A DNA stretch of 64,000 nt from assembly GCA_026210745.1 (NCBI GenBank), contig CP110631.1, positions 4,340,001-4,404,000 of the forward strand. The letters are read 5' to 3'. Below, one piece after another: positions 1 through 12,135 of the stretch; the first letter of the stretch is position 1, and every line of letters begins with the position of its first letter. This DNA is from Exobasidium rhododendri. Taxonomy: Eukaryota; Basidiomycota; Exobasidiomycetes; Exobasidiales; Exobasidiaceae. The notes beneath the pieces are model-generated. The model made no database searches and was not told the origin of the DNA. It saw only the letters and a list, made by a program, of their open reading frames with translations. The translations under genes were made by a program, and so were the position numbers.

Positions 1-386
1 TTGCGGGCTTAATGAGCGCGTTTAGGCTCACCACGGTAAGAGAAGGTCAAATTAAAGTTTAAGATTGCAGAGCCACGGCAGCTGTCTCCATTCTATGCAC
101 GAGCCGCCTTTATTAGCGACAGAGCTCACAATATCACTTTATGGCAGAGAGGCGCGCCCTTCCCGTCTCTCTTCCTTCTCCCCCTGGACGACAATCTACT
201 TCAAGATGCTCTCTTCTGTAAATGTATACGCCGGCAATTTGGACGCAGAGAAATGCGATCAAATTACTTCACTATCGGCGCGGATTGTTCATAGATCGAA
301 AAGGAGGCAGATCATTGCAGCCACGCAAGGTGAAGAGGACTGACTATCTTTCAAACGAAGCAGCCAGTACGTGCCGGTGTGACCTT
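1..386. other. left-edge flank, no gene seen
   Basis: This is the 3' flank of RIC1 up to the window edge. Short open frames on the plus strand (for example 65-343) have no family resemblance and no splice partners. Nothing else is supported here. Confidence 0.5.
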
Positions 387-3300
387 TCACTGTGGCGAAC
401 CCTCCCAGAGTCGATCGGTAGAACGCAAGCCGACTCGACTCAGACTCATTCCAAGCCCCATGCTGGGTGAGCGGCGCACTTGATTGGGTGATTGTGAACC
501 CACTCCGCCTGATATCCCATGACTGGAGCCACTGCTACTGCTTCGACTCATGGGCGCATTCGTTGGCATGATACGACCGTTCACGCTCAATTGTGGAATG
601 GGCACTCCGTTCTCATGACCAGAAGAGAGCATGGACATGCTTCGCTGTCCAAGGCTCCGGTAGTGAGGGGGAGATTGTTGATGAGATGCTTGCCTCGAAG
701 TATCGTCTCGCTCTTCTTCTTCTGGCGTTGAGTCGAGCACATTCGGCGCCGAAGAAGCTCGTTGTAAAAGTCCAAGCTGACCATGTCTTCCTGAAGAAAG
801 CAGTTCACTGCTTTGCGGTAATCTCAGCATCTTTAGTTGATTATCGTTTGAACTCTCTAAGAGGCCAGATTGTCTTACAACATCCCGCAAAACTTTTCCG
901 TCATCGTCTAGACTTCTAGTGAATCGCAGAAGATCTTTGCAGAGATTGTTCCACCCATGCCGTTTTGCCAATACGAGCAGTCGAATGGTGTATTCCTTGC
1001 TGGCCTCTATTGTTTCCAAGTTGTGCAGGACGAGTAGATACGAACCTGCCGTCTTGTAATTGCCGGAATGCAAGCAAATCTCAAAGAGCTCCTTGGGATC
1101 GCCGACAATGCTGAACAGATACTTCCACCTGGCCACTTCACTTTTGCGAGCACAGTTCACAACGACTTCAAGTGATTCGGAGAAATGATCGAGAAAGGCG
1201 ACAATGATTGGTAGGATTCGCTCTGGAATCATTTCTCTTCCATTGTTGGAGGTGCTGGCGTCTGAATCTGCAAAGGACGGAGCCTCCGAGGAGAAGGAGT
1301 TGGACGGCGTCATTTCTCCACCAAGGCTGCCACGCGAGTGTGAAGGAGTCATGCTTTCATGTTGCACGATGCTACCGTTGGAAGGCATGGAAGACATGGT
1401 CAAATCTTCCAAAGCGTCCGCTTCGTCTTCCAGAACGTCGTGTAGCAAAATCTCTAGTGCATGTGAAAAGTATACGAGCGGGGTGTAGAAGGAGGCGAAG
1501 ATGACTGCTTCATTCATCAAACCTTTTTCGAGGTATTTGCGTAAAATGTGATGGAGGAACAGATGTGTGTTTGTCGTACTGCGGAAGATGGCAAAATCTA
1601 ACGATCTCCTTAACGACACTTCCGGTTCCACCCCAATCACGATGCCCTTCTCAATCAGCACGCAGAGGGGATAAAAGTCCAGCGGTAGTGTGACACTTTC
1701 TTCGATGGTTTTATATTCGGGCTTCTCTTCTTCATCCTCTTCTTCACCGTCCATGTCCGCTTCATCCCCATTGATCAGAGTAGGGTTCACTCTTTTCTCT
1801 GCGGACTCAATCGTCAAAGCGTCAAGCCAAATTTTGATGCCATGACCATCGTAGCCCCACAAAGAGTTCTCCAGCGTACCGATACCTTGCAAGTGCGTCC
1901 AGTAGTATTCGATCTTATCGCCTAGTATCTGTAGATCGTAGGACACTTCCTCCTCCTCTTCATGTCCTCGTCTGGGTCGGAGAAGAACGAGCTTGCCGTC
2001 GATAAGAAAGATGACTGTGGCCACTGTCAGGTCATCCATTGGATCGCCAAACCTCTGTTGACTGGGTGGTATCAGCCAGCTCATCCCTCGAACCCTTGCT
2101 GGTTCTCCTACTACACCCTCAAATGTGATACTTCCACAGATCGTCAGTCTTATTTCGTGACTTGTGATTGCGATCAAGAAATGATAAAGGGTGTTGTCTG
2201 CCGTGTATACCAGGAGACTGTTATCGAATAAACTGGTCAAGATGACAGCAGAAGGTAATTGCTCGCGGTAAAGGATGTTGGAGTCATCCAATGTAGAATC
2301 TCGTGAGTAGAGTCGTAATTCGTACGTCTGGCTGGAGTGAATGTGGCAAGCGACCACCAAGACATGTTGGTACCATTGCAGTCCACCACGGACGGAGAAA
2401 GCTTGCTCTTGTGTTCTTCTACTGTACTGCTTCCAACGACCAGACAAGGAAGAAAAGTGACAGACCCCTCTTCTTCCTGCAACAGCAATCAGTCTTCCAT
2501 CTCCGCTTATGCATGCATACCGAATAGGCCAATTCGATGCCAAGTAAGTCTGCGGAATGCGAATGTGATGCCAGACGTCACTTTCAGGATTGATGATGCT
2601 CATGTCGGGCTGATCGGATCCTCGATAGACCAAAACACTGTCATCCAGCTGTATAAATGCATAACGAGTATTGTCTGGCGAATGTTGCCCTGCTACCGCT
2701 GACTTAGCAAAAGGCAAAACAAACAGTTGAAGGTCGGGATCGAAGTCGACTGGGTTTGTGTCGTTGCAAAGCAGGAACAATTCTGTATTTCCTGGACCCC
2801 AAAACATCTCTCGCACCCCTTTCATGAAGACGTCTGAAAAGGCTGTGGAAGCCTCTTGCCAATCTTCAACCATACTGCAACCCATCAACTTGCCGTATGT
2901 ACTCCAGATCGACCAGCCTCTTTCCCATCCGACGGCCAAGCCATGTCCATCGCTAGACCAGGCCAGAGTAGTGCAAGGGCCCGTCGTCAAGTACGAAGCG
3001 GTACTTCGTAATGCTTTTCGGATTGACAAGGAATGAGAGTAGAGTGCCGCTTTGTCGGGAGCTCGATATGTATAGATGACCACGATTCCACTTTGAAGTC
3101 CTACAGCGATGAGACTGAATTTCGCGTTGATGGACGCACATACAGCCTGATCGGCAAAGGCAAAAGCGTAATCTTTCTCGCCCTCGAAATCTTCGCTGAT
3201 GCTCAATGATAGACTGGAAGAATGCGTCGTATCTCGACTCAGGAGACCAGATGATCTTCGACGTCGCTTCTTCGGTGCTCCATGAAAGCATTTTCCTCGC

Positions 3301-4339
3301 CAGATGGAAGTCTGAGGGACAGGTTCGCGTTTCAGTGCGCACTCAATACGGCGGCAGGCTTGCACTACTCCGCCCATCTACTCACTCTACTGTCTAGCTC
3401 TAGATTGGCACAATACGCCCTCCCGTCCGAAGTCAGCCAGACATACATGTCCATCGCTCGGGAATGCAAGATGCGCTTGGCAAACACAGGCTCTATCTCT
3501 TTACTCTCCCTTCCTTCCTCCCCTTCCTCCACCTCCTCCCTTTGAGACGGTACGACCCATTTGAGACGGTCCACGAGACTTGTCCTTGTCTGGGAGGTGG
3601 CTTTACTTGAATGGCCTCCCGGCCAAGGAATGCACTGAACAGCGGGAGGAGATTGCGTCGCGACGAGGAGGTGCTCTCGAGTGGTAGCAATGCAAGACAG
3701 CTTGGCATCGATGCGCAGGACGAGCTTGAAAAGGACGTCCACTCCAGCCTGCTTCCCTTCTCCTGCTGATTGGGTTCCTCCTCCCTCGGCTCCCTTCAGT
3801 TCATTCGCCATGGCACCTGACCCTTCCCCCGGTCCAGCCGCAAAGGAAGACTTGAGGGAATAGATGGACGGCGCAAGAGGCTCCTTCGTGATGCGGCTCT
3901 TTGCTCCACTTCCACTGGATGGTATGTACGAGTATATTTGAGACTCTCGATCAGATCGGAATGCAAGCGTGTACAGAAGAAGAAAAGATTGATCTGTCTC
4001 AACCACCAAGCCCAGGCCATCTTCTGTCCACTGAACTCGACAATTTTGACCATGTTCAGAAAGACTGACTTGCGTTCGAACAAGCGCAGCTACGATCTGT
4101 GAAGGTCTGGTATTCCAGATGGACAGTGTGTCTGCGCTGACGGCAGCCCACAGATGTCCATTCCTCGATCGACCGATATGAAGAATTTTCTGAACGGGAG
4201 CTGATTGGTCGGGAAGTTGTTGAGCGTCATCGTGCTTGCTGTCTATTCTCCTCTGAAGCTTGCTGCCCTCTCCAGCAAGCTCATCCACACCTGCTGGTGA
4301 TAGATGCAGGCGTTTGGCAGTGGTTGTGGGCCAGTACAT
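387..4339 (-). CDS. RIC1: RIC1 homologue, Rab6/Ypt6 guanine nucleotide exchange factor subunit
   Basis: Two exons, 4339-3386 and 3311-387, with a 74-nt GTGAGT...CAG intron, give 1292 residues. The protein starts with MYWP, as RIC1 proteins do. Earlier in-frame codons extend this by 35 residues but MYWP is the family start. The N-terminal half carries WD40-like blades (for example SIWNTRPSQIVAALVR and NAKFSLIAVGLQSGIV). The middle has the RIC1 core after residue 850 (LFLHHILRKYLEKGLMNEAV), followed by a helical region. The last ~150 residues are Ser-rich and low-complexity. In yeast, Ric1 with Rgp1 activates the Golgi Rab Ypt6, so a role in endosome-to-Golgi traffic is inferred. An acidic linker (DEADMDGEEEDEEEK) splits the propeller from the core. 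Head-to-head with COX15. Confidence 0.9.
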
Positions 4340-4617
4340 GGCCGGAAGGAGGGACGAGAAAGACTGACGACTGGAAATGTCGAGGCCAACGCAAGACTGG
4401 AGCGATCCCTTCCTGTAGCGTAATGGCTGCTGCGTTTGGGCCACTTTTAACCTTTTTGCTTTTTTTGCTGAAGCTAATGAACGCGCTTGAGAAGGAAGTA
4501 TCGTCAGCTATGTGACCTAAGGAGAGAGAAAATAAATAAGATTTACCGCTTACGAACCTCCTCTTCCGCCTTTGTCACCATCAACGTTCCTCCTCGTCTG
4601 CTGAGGTCAAGCTGACT
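4340..4617. promoter_or_regulatory. shared RIC1/COX15 divergent intergenic region
   Basis: 278 bp separate the start codons of two divergently transcribed genes, so both core promoters must lie here. No clear TATA box was seen. An AT-rich patch lies near 4530-4545. Confidence 0.5.
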
Positions 4618-6400
4618 ATGCTCCCTACGAGACTCGTTGGCAGCGGCGGTGGCAGCAGCAGCAGCATATTCCGAGCGTACCTATCATCTTTTGCCACCAG
4701 CTCGATACGACAAGTCAGTCAATGTTTGCCTAAGACGTCGCGAGTTGGCCTACCCGCTCCTCGCAATCACTTTTCTTGTCAGCGTCCTAGAGTGTCCATC
4801 TTGGAGCAATTACGATGCAAAACTGCTCCATCGCCCCTCACATCGTTCAGCCTTGCTCGGTTTCAAAGCACAATGTCGTTATTGCACACAATTCCTCCAG
4901 CAACAGCATCATTAGCTTCACCGACTGAAGCTGCAGAAGAAGGGGCGCCACGCCCAACCCGTCGTATCGTGGCATACCATCTGTTTCTATGCGCCGCCAT
5001 GGTCTATCTCATCATCATCGTGGGAGGTCTCACGAGGCTGACTGAGTCTGGTCTTAGTATCACTGAATGGAATCCAGGTTTCAAGGGGATGAAGCTGCCC
5101 TGGACGGATGCTGAATGGGATGCTGAATGGGAAAAGTACAAACGCACACCAGAGTGGTCCGTGTGAGTTGCTTATGAAGCCGAAAAGGGGACATGATCGA
5201 GACGTGCTAAGTGTAATTCTCTTCCCTTTTCACGCTTTGTAAAGATTAAATCAGCATATGACGGTGCATGACTTCAAGAAGATTTACCTGTGGGAATGGT
5301 CTCATCGAATATTGGGCCGACTGATAGGTGTGACGTTCGTCTTGCCAACGCTTTATTTCCTCGCTCGTGGTTACATAGCCAAAGGTAGTCGATGGAAAGT
5401 ACTGGCGATTGCTGGAGGTATTGGCTTCCAAGGCTTTCTAGGATGGTTCATGGTCAAGAGTGGCTTAAGCAGTCCCGATGCATCCCCGCCAGCTATTGCT
5501 CAGAGTCACATGAACAGTCCCGTCTCATCCGGAGTACTAGACCCCCGACAAGAAGGGCAAGCATCCACCCTCCCAACCTCGATTAGCTCACCTGATTGGC
5601 ATCCTCGCGTCTCACAATTCCGACTAGCTGCTCACTTAGGAACAGCCTTCCTCGTCTACCTTGGCATGCTTCATTCAGGTATCACCATTTTACGCAAGTA
5701 CAATGTTCACTACCACACGGGAAAAGTCAGTGGATGGGACATGAACGTACCTGACAACGTTTTCAAGCTGTACAATGTACTGGGAACTAGTAGAGTTGCT
5801 CGCTTTCGAAACGTTGCTCGAGGAGTGACAGCTCTTGTCTTTGTCACAGCGATGACTGGTGCACTGGTGGCGGGTCTAGACGCAGGTCTGGTGTACAGCG
5901 AGTTTCCCTACATGGGCGAAGGCATCGTTCCACCCAAGGAAGAATTGCTGGACACTCGCTATGCTCTCAATGCTGACGCAAAGTCAACCTCGAAGCTGGT
6001 GATCGGAAACGCAAGTCAAAATCCTGTCACTGTTCAATTCATGCATCGATGTCTAGCAATGACTACACTCGTAAGCGTCATAGGTCTGGGGATCTATTCC
6101 CGTCGACTGGCTTCCTCTATGAGACAAAGTACTGCCCTCTCGCTGCCAAGAGCGGTTCCACGTTTGGCAATCTTGGCCTCCGTTGCTGCGACAATGCAAG
6201 CAAGTCTAGGGATATCGACGTTGATCTATCTTGTGCCTATTGAATTAGCAAGCGCTCATCAGGCTGGAAGCGTTGCATTACTTAGTGTTATGACTGCTCT
6301 ATTAGCCTGCCTGGGTAGGAGGCCATCTACAGCTTGGAGAAGCATGAACAACCATGCCGTAGCTTCTCCTATCCTCCGTCAAGTCCGAATCAAGTCATGA
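4618..6400 (+). CDS. COX15: heme A synthase, mitochondrial
   Basis: Exons 4618-5162 and 5245-6400 (82-nt intron) encode 566 residues. COX15 oxidises a methyl of heme O to make heme A for cytochrome c oxidase, in the inner mitochondrial membrane. The first ~90 residues are rich in Ser/Arg and lack acidic runs, consistent with a presequence. Membrane helices follow, starting at VAYHLFLCAAMVYLIIIVGG. The conserved blocks TRLTESGLSITEWNP, EWSHRILGRLIG, RVSQFRLAAHLG, QFMHRCLAM and ASAHQAGSVALL are present, with the histidines expected to bind heme. The splice joins EWSV to LNQHM exactly as in the family. An extra ~35-residue hydrophilic segment lies between GWFMVKSGL and HPRVSQ, where homologues have a short loop. 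Confidence 0.95.
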
Positions 6401-7517
6401 GAGCATGTGTCTTCTTTACATCCACCGCTCACATTTGTAACACCACACTATAAACTATATTTCAGTCCGCCTTGGCCTGCGTCGGGAGCGCCCCGGTAGT
6501 GATAGTATTGAAAGGTCCTCGACGAACACTCGAGGAGGCAGCAGAAGCTGCTTCACCACTGCCTGCCTTGGTTTTCCCCTCCCCGTTCTGGCACAATCAC
6601 ACTGACGGTATTCGCTCATCACAGCTTCTACTGTGGACTTAGTTCTCCTTCCGCCATCCATCTATCATTGTCTCTTCTCTTCTGCTTCAGCACCCTGCCC
6701 CGAAGCTCGAGCACTCAGGATCACGGCAAAACCAGAGCAAATTTACCTTTTGTATATAATTGAGCTCTAAATCTTCGTCGTAGCATAGTCCCCAAGCTGC
6801 ATGGGGCACCGTACCGTACCACGCACGGAATAATTTCAAGATCAGGTAAAACCAGTCCTTCTCCGTATTCGTATCAGATGCCCCCATCTCAGAATAGATA
6901 CACTTCGTACTAGGAGGCAAGCTTCGGCCTTTGGGCGATTGTTAAGAGCATCTTCTGCTCACCTTTAGAGCTTCTTACGTGGAGTTGATACTATGTGCCT
7001 CTGGTCAGCTCACCACCAGGAAGGGCATGAGTACACTAGGCACACACAGTCTTTGTATGAATCACTCTAATTGTATTTGACCCCGCTCGAAAATTTCAGT
7101 TTGTCAAGCGTCTTAAATTTAGATTAAAATACATATGATTAAAGCTACAGTCCGGGGTGGAGGACATGTGACGCTCTTGGCCTGCGAAGGAAGTAGGTAC
7201 GACGGGCACTTCGGCAGTGTACGTGTGGAGAAACAATGCTTCTCGGCTCTACATTAAAGTGAGTACAATCGAGGTCATGCACTGGCCAGTTGTCAGGTAT
7301 CCCACAACAAATGATCTCAAGTCTGGAAAGTCGCTGGACCGGTCCTTGAGGAAGGGGGCGAGGAAAGGCATATATAGAGTGACCCACATTGCTACACACC
7401 CACGTCTCCTTTCCTTTCTCTCCACCCCGATTACTTCTTTTGTTTGCTCTAACAAAGGATAATATCACACCCCTTCGCACACGAACCCTTCCTCACAACC
7501 GCCTACATCTCCTCACG
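6401..7517. other. 1.1 kb intergenic region, COX15 3' flank and ALDH promoter
   Basis: No gene is recognised. Short minus-strand frames at 6455-6661 and 6687-6920 look like chance ORFs. The right part serves as the aldehyde dehydrogenase promoter: it has a TATA element at 7371 and a CT-rich tract around 7404-7430 before the start codon. Confidence 0.5.
7371..7377 (+). promoter_or_regulatory. TATA box of the aldehyde dehydrogenase gene
   Basis: ATATATA lies about 140 bp upstream of the ATG at 7518 and is followed by a pyrimidine-rich leader. It is the clearest TATA-type element in the window. The strong TATA and intronless gene fit high or inducible expression (inference). Confidence 0.5.
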
Positions 7518-9014
7518 ATGGCACCCACAATCAACCTCACATTTCCAAACGGAAAGAGCTCCTTTTCCGGAGGTCTCTTTATCAACAACAAGTTTGTTGA
7601 CGCTCTCGACAAGAAGACGTTTGCCGTCCTGAACCCTTCCAATGGAAAGGAAATTGCGCAAGTGGCCGAGGCAAGCGCAAAAGATGTCGACATTGCAGTC
7701 AAGGCAGCAAGGAAGGCATTCCAGGAAACATGGGGCATGAACGTTCCCGGATTCAAGCGTGGTCAAATGCTGATCAAACTGGCAGAACTGATTGAGGCAA
7801 ACATCGATGAGATTGCCTCCATTGAATCACTCGACAACGGAAAGGCATTCTCCATTGCTAAAGGATTTGACATCACCGAAGTAGCCGGCTGTCTACGTTA
7901 CTACGGTGGCTGGGCCGACAAGAATGAAGGAAAGACGGTTGAAGTCGACCCCGGCAAGCTCCACTTGATCCGAAATGAGCCAGTCGGAGTCTGCGGACAG
8001 ATCATCCCTTGGAATTTCCCCGCTCTTATGTTTGCGTGGAAGCTGGGGCCCGCCTTGGCCACTGGTAACACTATCGTTCTCAAGACTGCAGAGCAGACTC
8101 CTCTTTCTGCGCTCAAGATTTGTGAACTGATCGTCGAGGCTGGTTTCCCACCTGGTGTCGTCAATGTCATCTCTGGATTTGGTCCCGTCGCAGGTGCTGC
8201 CATTGCCAACCACATGGACATTGACAAGGTCGCCTTCACTGGTTCCACGTTGGTAGGACGAAATATCATGAAGGCAGCAGCTTCCACCAATTTGAAGAAG
8301 GTCACTCTCGAGCTTGGGGGAAAGTCACCCAACATCATCTTTGACGACGCCGACATCGATCAGGCCGTCGGTTGGTCTGCCTTTGGAATCATGCTCAACT
8401 CCGGTCAAGCTTGTTGTGCCGGTTCAAGGGTCTACGTGCAGGAGACTATCTACGAAAAATTCATGGATGCAATGGAAGCGAAAGTCAAGGCCATCCAAGT
8501 CGGTGATCCATTCGCAGCTTCAACATTCTCTGGTCCTCAAGTCTCGCAATTGCAATACGACCGAATCATGGCCTACATTGACTCGGGAAAGAAAGATGGT
8601 GCCAAGATTCTGACGGGAGGTGGTCGACACGGCACTGAGGGCTACTTCATCGAGCCTACCATCTTTACCGACGTTCACCCTGACTCGAAGATCTCGAGAG
8701 AAGAGATCTTTGGACCAGTAGTCGTCATCCACAAGTTCAAAGACGAGGCCGACTTGATCAAACAGGCAAACGACAGTGTTTACGGTCTTGCCGCCGCCGT
8801 CTTCTCCAGAGATATCACTCGAGCTCTTGACACAGCCAACAAGTTGCAAGCTGGTACCGTCTGGGTCAATTGCTACAATCAACTCAACAGTCAAGTCCCC
8901 TTCGGTGGCTACAAGCAGTCTGGTATCGGTCGAGAGTTGGGAAGCGCTGCCTTGAGAAATTACACAAACGAAAAGTCAATTCACATCAACTTGACCACAC
9001 CTGCACCCATGTAA
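7518..9014 (+). CDS. NAD(P)+-dependent aldehyde dehydrogenase
   Basis: A single exon encodes 498 residues, the usual length for cytosolic ALDH. The start is the ATG in a good context (CTCACGATGGCA). In-frame codons upstream lie in the TATA-proximal leader. The cofactor-binding segment IIPWNFPALMFAWKLGPAL, the Rossmann turn FTGSTLVGRNIM, the general-base glutamate in LELGGKSP and the catalytic cysteine in NSGQACCAG (Cys299) are all present. NPSNGKEIAQV near the N terminus and PFGGYKQSGIGRE near the C terminus are also typical. It oxidises aldehydes such as acetaldehyde to the acid. No mitochondrial presequence is evident, so a cytosolic location is inferred. No introns, unlike most neighbours. 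Confidence 0.93.
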   Translation: MAPTINLTFPNGKSSFSGGLFINNKFVDALDKKTFAVLNPSNGKEIAQVAEASAKDVDIAVKAARKAFQETWGMNVPGFKRGQMLIKLAELIEANIDEIASIESLDNGKAFSIAKGFDITEVAGCLRYYGGWADKNEGKTVEVDPGKLHLIRNEPVGVCGQIIPWNFPALMFAWKLGPALATGNTIVLKTAEQTPLSALKICELIVEAGFPPGVVNVISGFGPVAGAAIANHMDIDKVAFTGSTLVGRNIMKAAASTNLKKVTLELGGKSPNIIFDDADIDQAVGWSAFGIMLNSGQACCAGSRVYVQETIYEKFMDAMEAKVKAIQVGDPFAASTFSGPQVSQLQYDRIMAYIDSGKKDGAKILTGGGRHGTEGYFIEPTIFTDVHPDSKISREEIFGPVVVIHKFKDEADLIKQANDSVYGLAAAVFSRDITRALDTANKLQAGTVWVNCYNQLNSQVPFGGYKQSGIGRELGSAALRNYTNEKSIHINLTTPAPM

Positions 9015-9415
9015 ACATTCTATCATATCCAGATCCTAATGAATTGCGACCTTTTGCGACGACCCTGCGATACTTTCCTCGAGTGATCTGATCTTCCATC
9101 GTTGCCGTGAAGAGCTTTCGCGTTCTGTTGTGGATTCTCGCCACGCGAGCTTCTGCTGATGCAACCGATCGCCTGAATGACCTCAGTAAATTTGTACCAC
9201 TGTTAGTCGAAATCTATAGAGTCCCTTTCACTCTCGCTGAAAGCCAGACCCTTAGTCTGTGCGAAGAGTTCATAGTTTTGTCCAAGGGTTGACAAAGTTC
9301 ACGGGTGTATGGACAGGGATCAAGAATGCGGTGCAAGGATCAGTAGCGAACCTGTGGATAGCCTCTCCCTTTCCTTATTCCCATCACCCCTGCCAGTCTG
9401 CAACCGTTTCTTGAC
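9015..9415. other. intergenic, nothing recognised
   Basis: About 400 bp separate the ALDH stop from the first ATG of the next gene. A 61-codon open frame at 9107-9292 has no in-frame link to the downstream exons and is not called. Confidence 0.4.
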
Positions 9416-11152
9416 ATGGAAATTCAGCCAGGCTCGGAGCATAAGGCTATTGGAGGTGAGAACACCAGGGCAAGAGTGATCAAAGGTGCTCGAGATAGGC
9501 TAGCTGACTGTATGACCCTTGTACTTACTACAACCATCACAGAGCTACTCACACAACTCCTCAGTCATGATCCCGTAGAATATAACTCTGCAATCAACTC
9601 TAAATTTGCCTCCAGCGTCGTATACTCTGGGCATGGTTTAAAGGTGAGTAGCGAAGCGTCCTCTATCAAATTTTCACCATCGCACTCCTGAGCTGATTGC
9701 TAAATACGATTATCAGATCGAGGGTGCTTCCAACTTCAAGCATGCTAGTTGGCTGCTCAACAGCGTGGCCAGCGGTATTCCTGCCACGTTTGAGCTCAAA
9801 GACATCTCTTGGAGTGAGGAGTGAGTGACAATGAAACAACGAAGCTGCATTGCGCATCTGGTTCCTCTTTCTAAAATCTCCCCCTTACATATCAACAGAA
9901 ACAAGGCAGCAATCGTGCGCTCCGTTCAGTATGCTCGACTACGCTTCTTCCCTTTAGTCGGATTCGCCGTGCCTGTCCAATCGTTGATCAAATTCCATGC
10001 TGATGGAGGGTCATCTAGCAAGAAGGAGTCGACTTCTCAGCTTTACGTCACCAGCTATGAAGATCACACACCTTTGGACAGCTTTGTCAAGAAGCTGCCA
10101 TTGATCGGTGCTTTGTGAGTGGATGGGAATTTTAGCTTGCAATGAGAAAGACATCAGTGCTGATGTTGTTTGCTCTTTCCACAACTCGTAGGTACCAGGC
10201 CCTTTTCATCCCAATCGCGACTTTCTTTGTCCTTGCTATTTCCAATGCCGTTTTCGCTGGTTACACTACAGCCAATGCCTCCAAACGTCGCTACGTCGAC
10301 ACTTCCGTCGAAGCCTTGAGTGAAAGAGCACAAAAAAGCATCCCAAAGGACTTGACCAAGAATGTCCAATCTGGATTCAAAGAAGGAAGAGATTTGGCTG
10401 AAGGATGGGGTACTAAGGTAGTCAACACTGTTCAAAGAGTTTCTTACCCCGTCCTCTCGACAATCGAGCACATTTCTCAACAGAGTGTCAGGTGAGCTTG
10501 TTCGTGCGTGGACCTATCTTGCGCGGCTCGACCACTAATGACATTTTACTTGTCCGCGTACTCGTACAGCGTTTCTAACCAATACCTATCATTGCCATTG
10601 CCATACCCGTACATCTACGATGCTCACAGCCATCCTTCTGGTTCAGCAGCAAAGCCATTCTCCGCAGGTAAAGCAAAGAAGCCTTCCACCAACACCGCAC
10701 CTGCTAAGGACAGCAGCGCACCACAACAAGACCAAGAAGACGAGGGAGCAAAGCGTGCTGCAGTTCAAGTCGCCCCTGCTTTAGACGGTAGTGATCAAGG
10801 AAAAAAGGTCGACATTGCTCATCGAATCGACAATGAAGGTGAGGAGAAAGCTGCGCCTGCAGTAAAGCAAGGCAATGGACATTCCTTGTATGATCAACTT
10901 CGCAAAGACGGAGAATTGCCTGGTCAAAAGGATAGTGCAGCTTTGTCTGTGCCTGCTCATGATCAAGGCGAGGGTTCAAGTGAAGAAGAGGGACACTCTG
11001 GTACCCACCCGCAAGGAAGTTCCATCAAGAAGAAGAGTGCCAGTAAGAAGAAAAAGGCAGTCCACCCTCACCAGCCTACTTTCAAAGAAGCACTTCACCA
11101 AGTAGAGGAACAGGAAGCAGCTCAAGCTCAAGAGCACCACGAGCACCACTAA
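9416..11152 (+). CDS. unrecognised multi-exon protein with central hydrophobic helix and charged tail
   Basis: I do not recognise this protein. Six exons are proposed: 9416-9455, 9543-9643, 9717-9820, 9899-10114, 10192-10491 and 10570-11152. They join in frame to give 447 residues. The first intron (87 nt, a multiple of three) could be retained, which would add 29 residues. All other junctions have GTGAGT/GTGAGC donors and CAG/TAG acceptors. Residues of exon 5 form a hydrophobic stretch (ALFIPIATFFVLAISNAVFAG), a likely membrane or lipid-surface helix. An amphipathic region follows (SERAQKSIPKDLTKNVQ). The last ~170 residues are hydrophilic, rich in Lys, Glu, Ala and His, ending in an HHEHH-type tail. 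A lipid-droplet or membrane-associated role is possible but only a guess from composition. Confidence 0.7.
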
Positions 11153-11704
11153 GAGGTCATCCGACGCAGACGCCCTTTTCCCTTCTTCTTCGCAATCATT
11201 ATTGCAAAAGTGCCCCGCTTGAAATCCTCCCCCTTCCTCCCCCCCACTATCCGGCTACGTCTTTGCAGGTGGTGTACCACACACATCGCTCCAACGCTCT
11301 ATGCCTCTTTTGCTATTCGAACGAGAGACGAAAGAATAAAGTTTTGCTCCCATTAGACTCAGCAGTGAGTCTCCGTCTATACCCGGGCGCTCTCGGTCGC
11401 GTACGCGCTACCAGTCCCGTTTTAGTAGTGCGGTCAAGCGGGTATTCATAAGCACCTTAATTGATGCGCGCCTAAGCAGAGTCTCCCACACACACCCCCT
11501 GACTAATGCAAGTGAAAAAGTAGGGAAGAGAACCATTCACATGTGCTTTATTCCTGGCCTTGCATTTGTCCTACAATTCACCCGTGCATCCTGCCAAGAA
11601 AAGTAACTTTCACCCTACACGGCCGTCTTGTTCTCGCTACAAGATTTCAAATGATTTTGAAGATCATGCATTTCTTAGCGTGTTTAATCCACTACTAGAC
11701 ATAT

Positions 11705-11835
11705 ATTTAGAAATTTAAGAATTTCGAAAAGGGGGAGAAGAGGAAAAAAGGAAAACCCAACAGGAGAAGAAGAGGACAGAAATTTAAGAAACTAGAGAAA
11801 GAAAAAACAAATTCAAAGGGGAAGGGGCAGCAGAT
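11705..11835 (+). repeat. purine-rich tract
   Basis: The plus strand is almost entirely A and G over roughly 130 bases, with only scattered T/C (pattern of GGAGAAGAGGA and GAAAGGGG blocks). It lies about 500 bp upstream of the ERG5 start. Confidence 0.6.
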
Positions 11836-12135
11836 TTTAAAAAGCCGCGGCAGTTTCGCTACCTTACCTACTTTGTTCTTTCTTTTTTGCACAGAAATGG
11901 CGCGACAAAACTCTACGAGCGTGCACGCAATAACTTAAGATTTAGAGATACCTTAGTCAAGCAGGATTCCACACCAAAGATGCTTCGGCGGCGGCTGCGT
12001 TTTCTTGAATTGATTGCTTATGCCTCACCTCTTCGGCCTGTCTTACCCGATCATTCTCTTTGAGATTCCTTCCTTCTTACCCACCATCACCACCAACCCA
12101 CCCCTTGCTTCCGTCTCTTTATTGATCATCACTCC

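Noticed and set aside
387..900. Alternative minus-strand frame at 587-808 as a separate small protein
   Set aside because: The RIC1 frame stays open through it with coherent Ser-rich composition. No splice sites demand the alternative.
1204..1504. Two overlapping plus-strand ORFs of 94 and 98 codons
   Set aside because: They lie antisense to the conserved RIC1 coding sequence and resemble no family.
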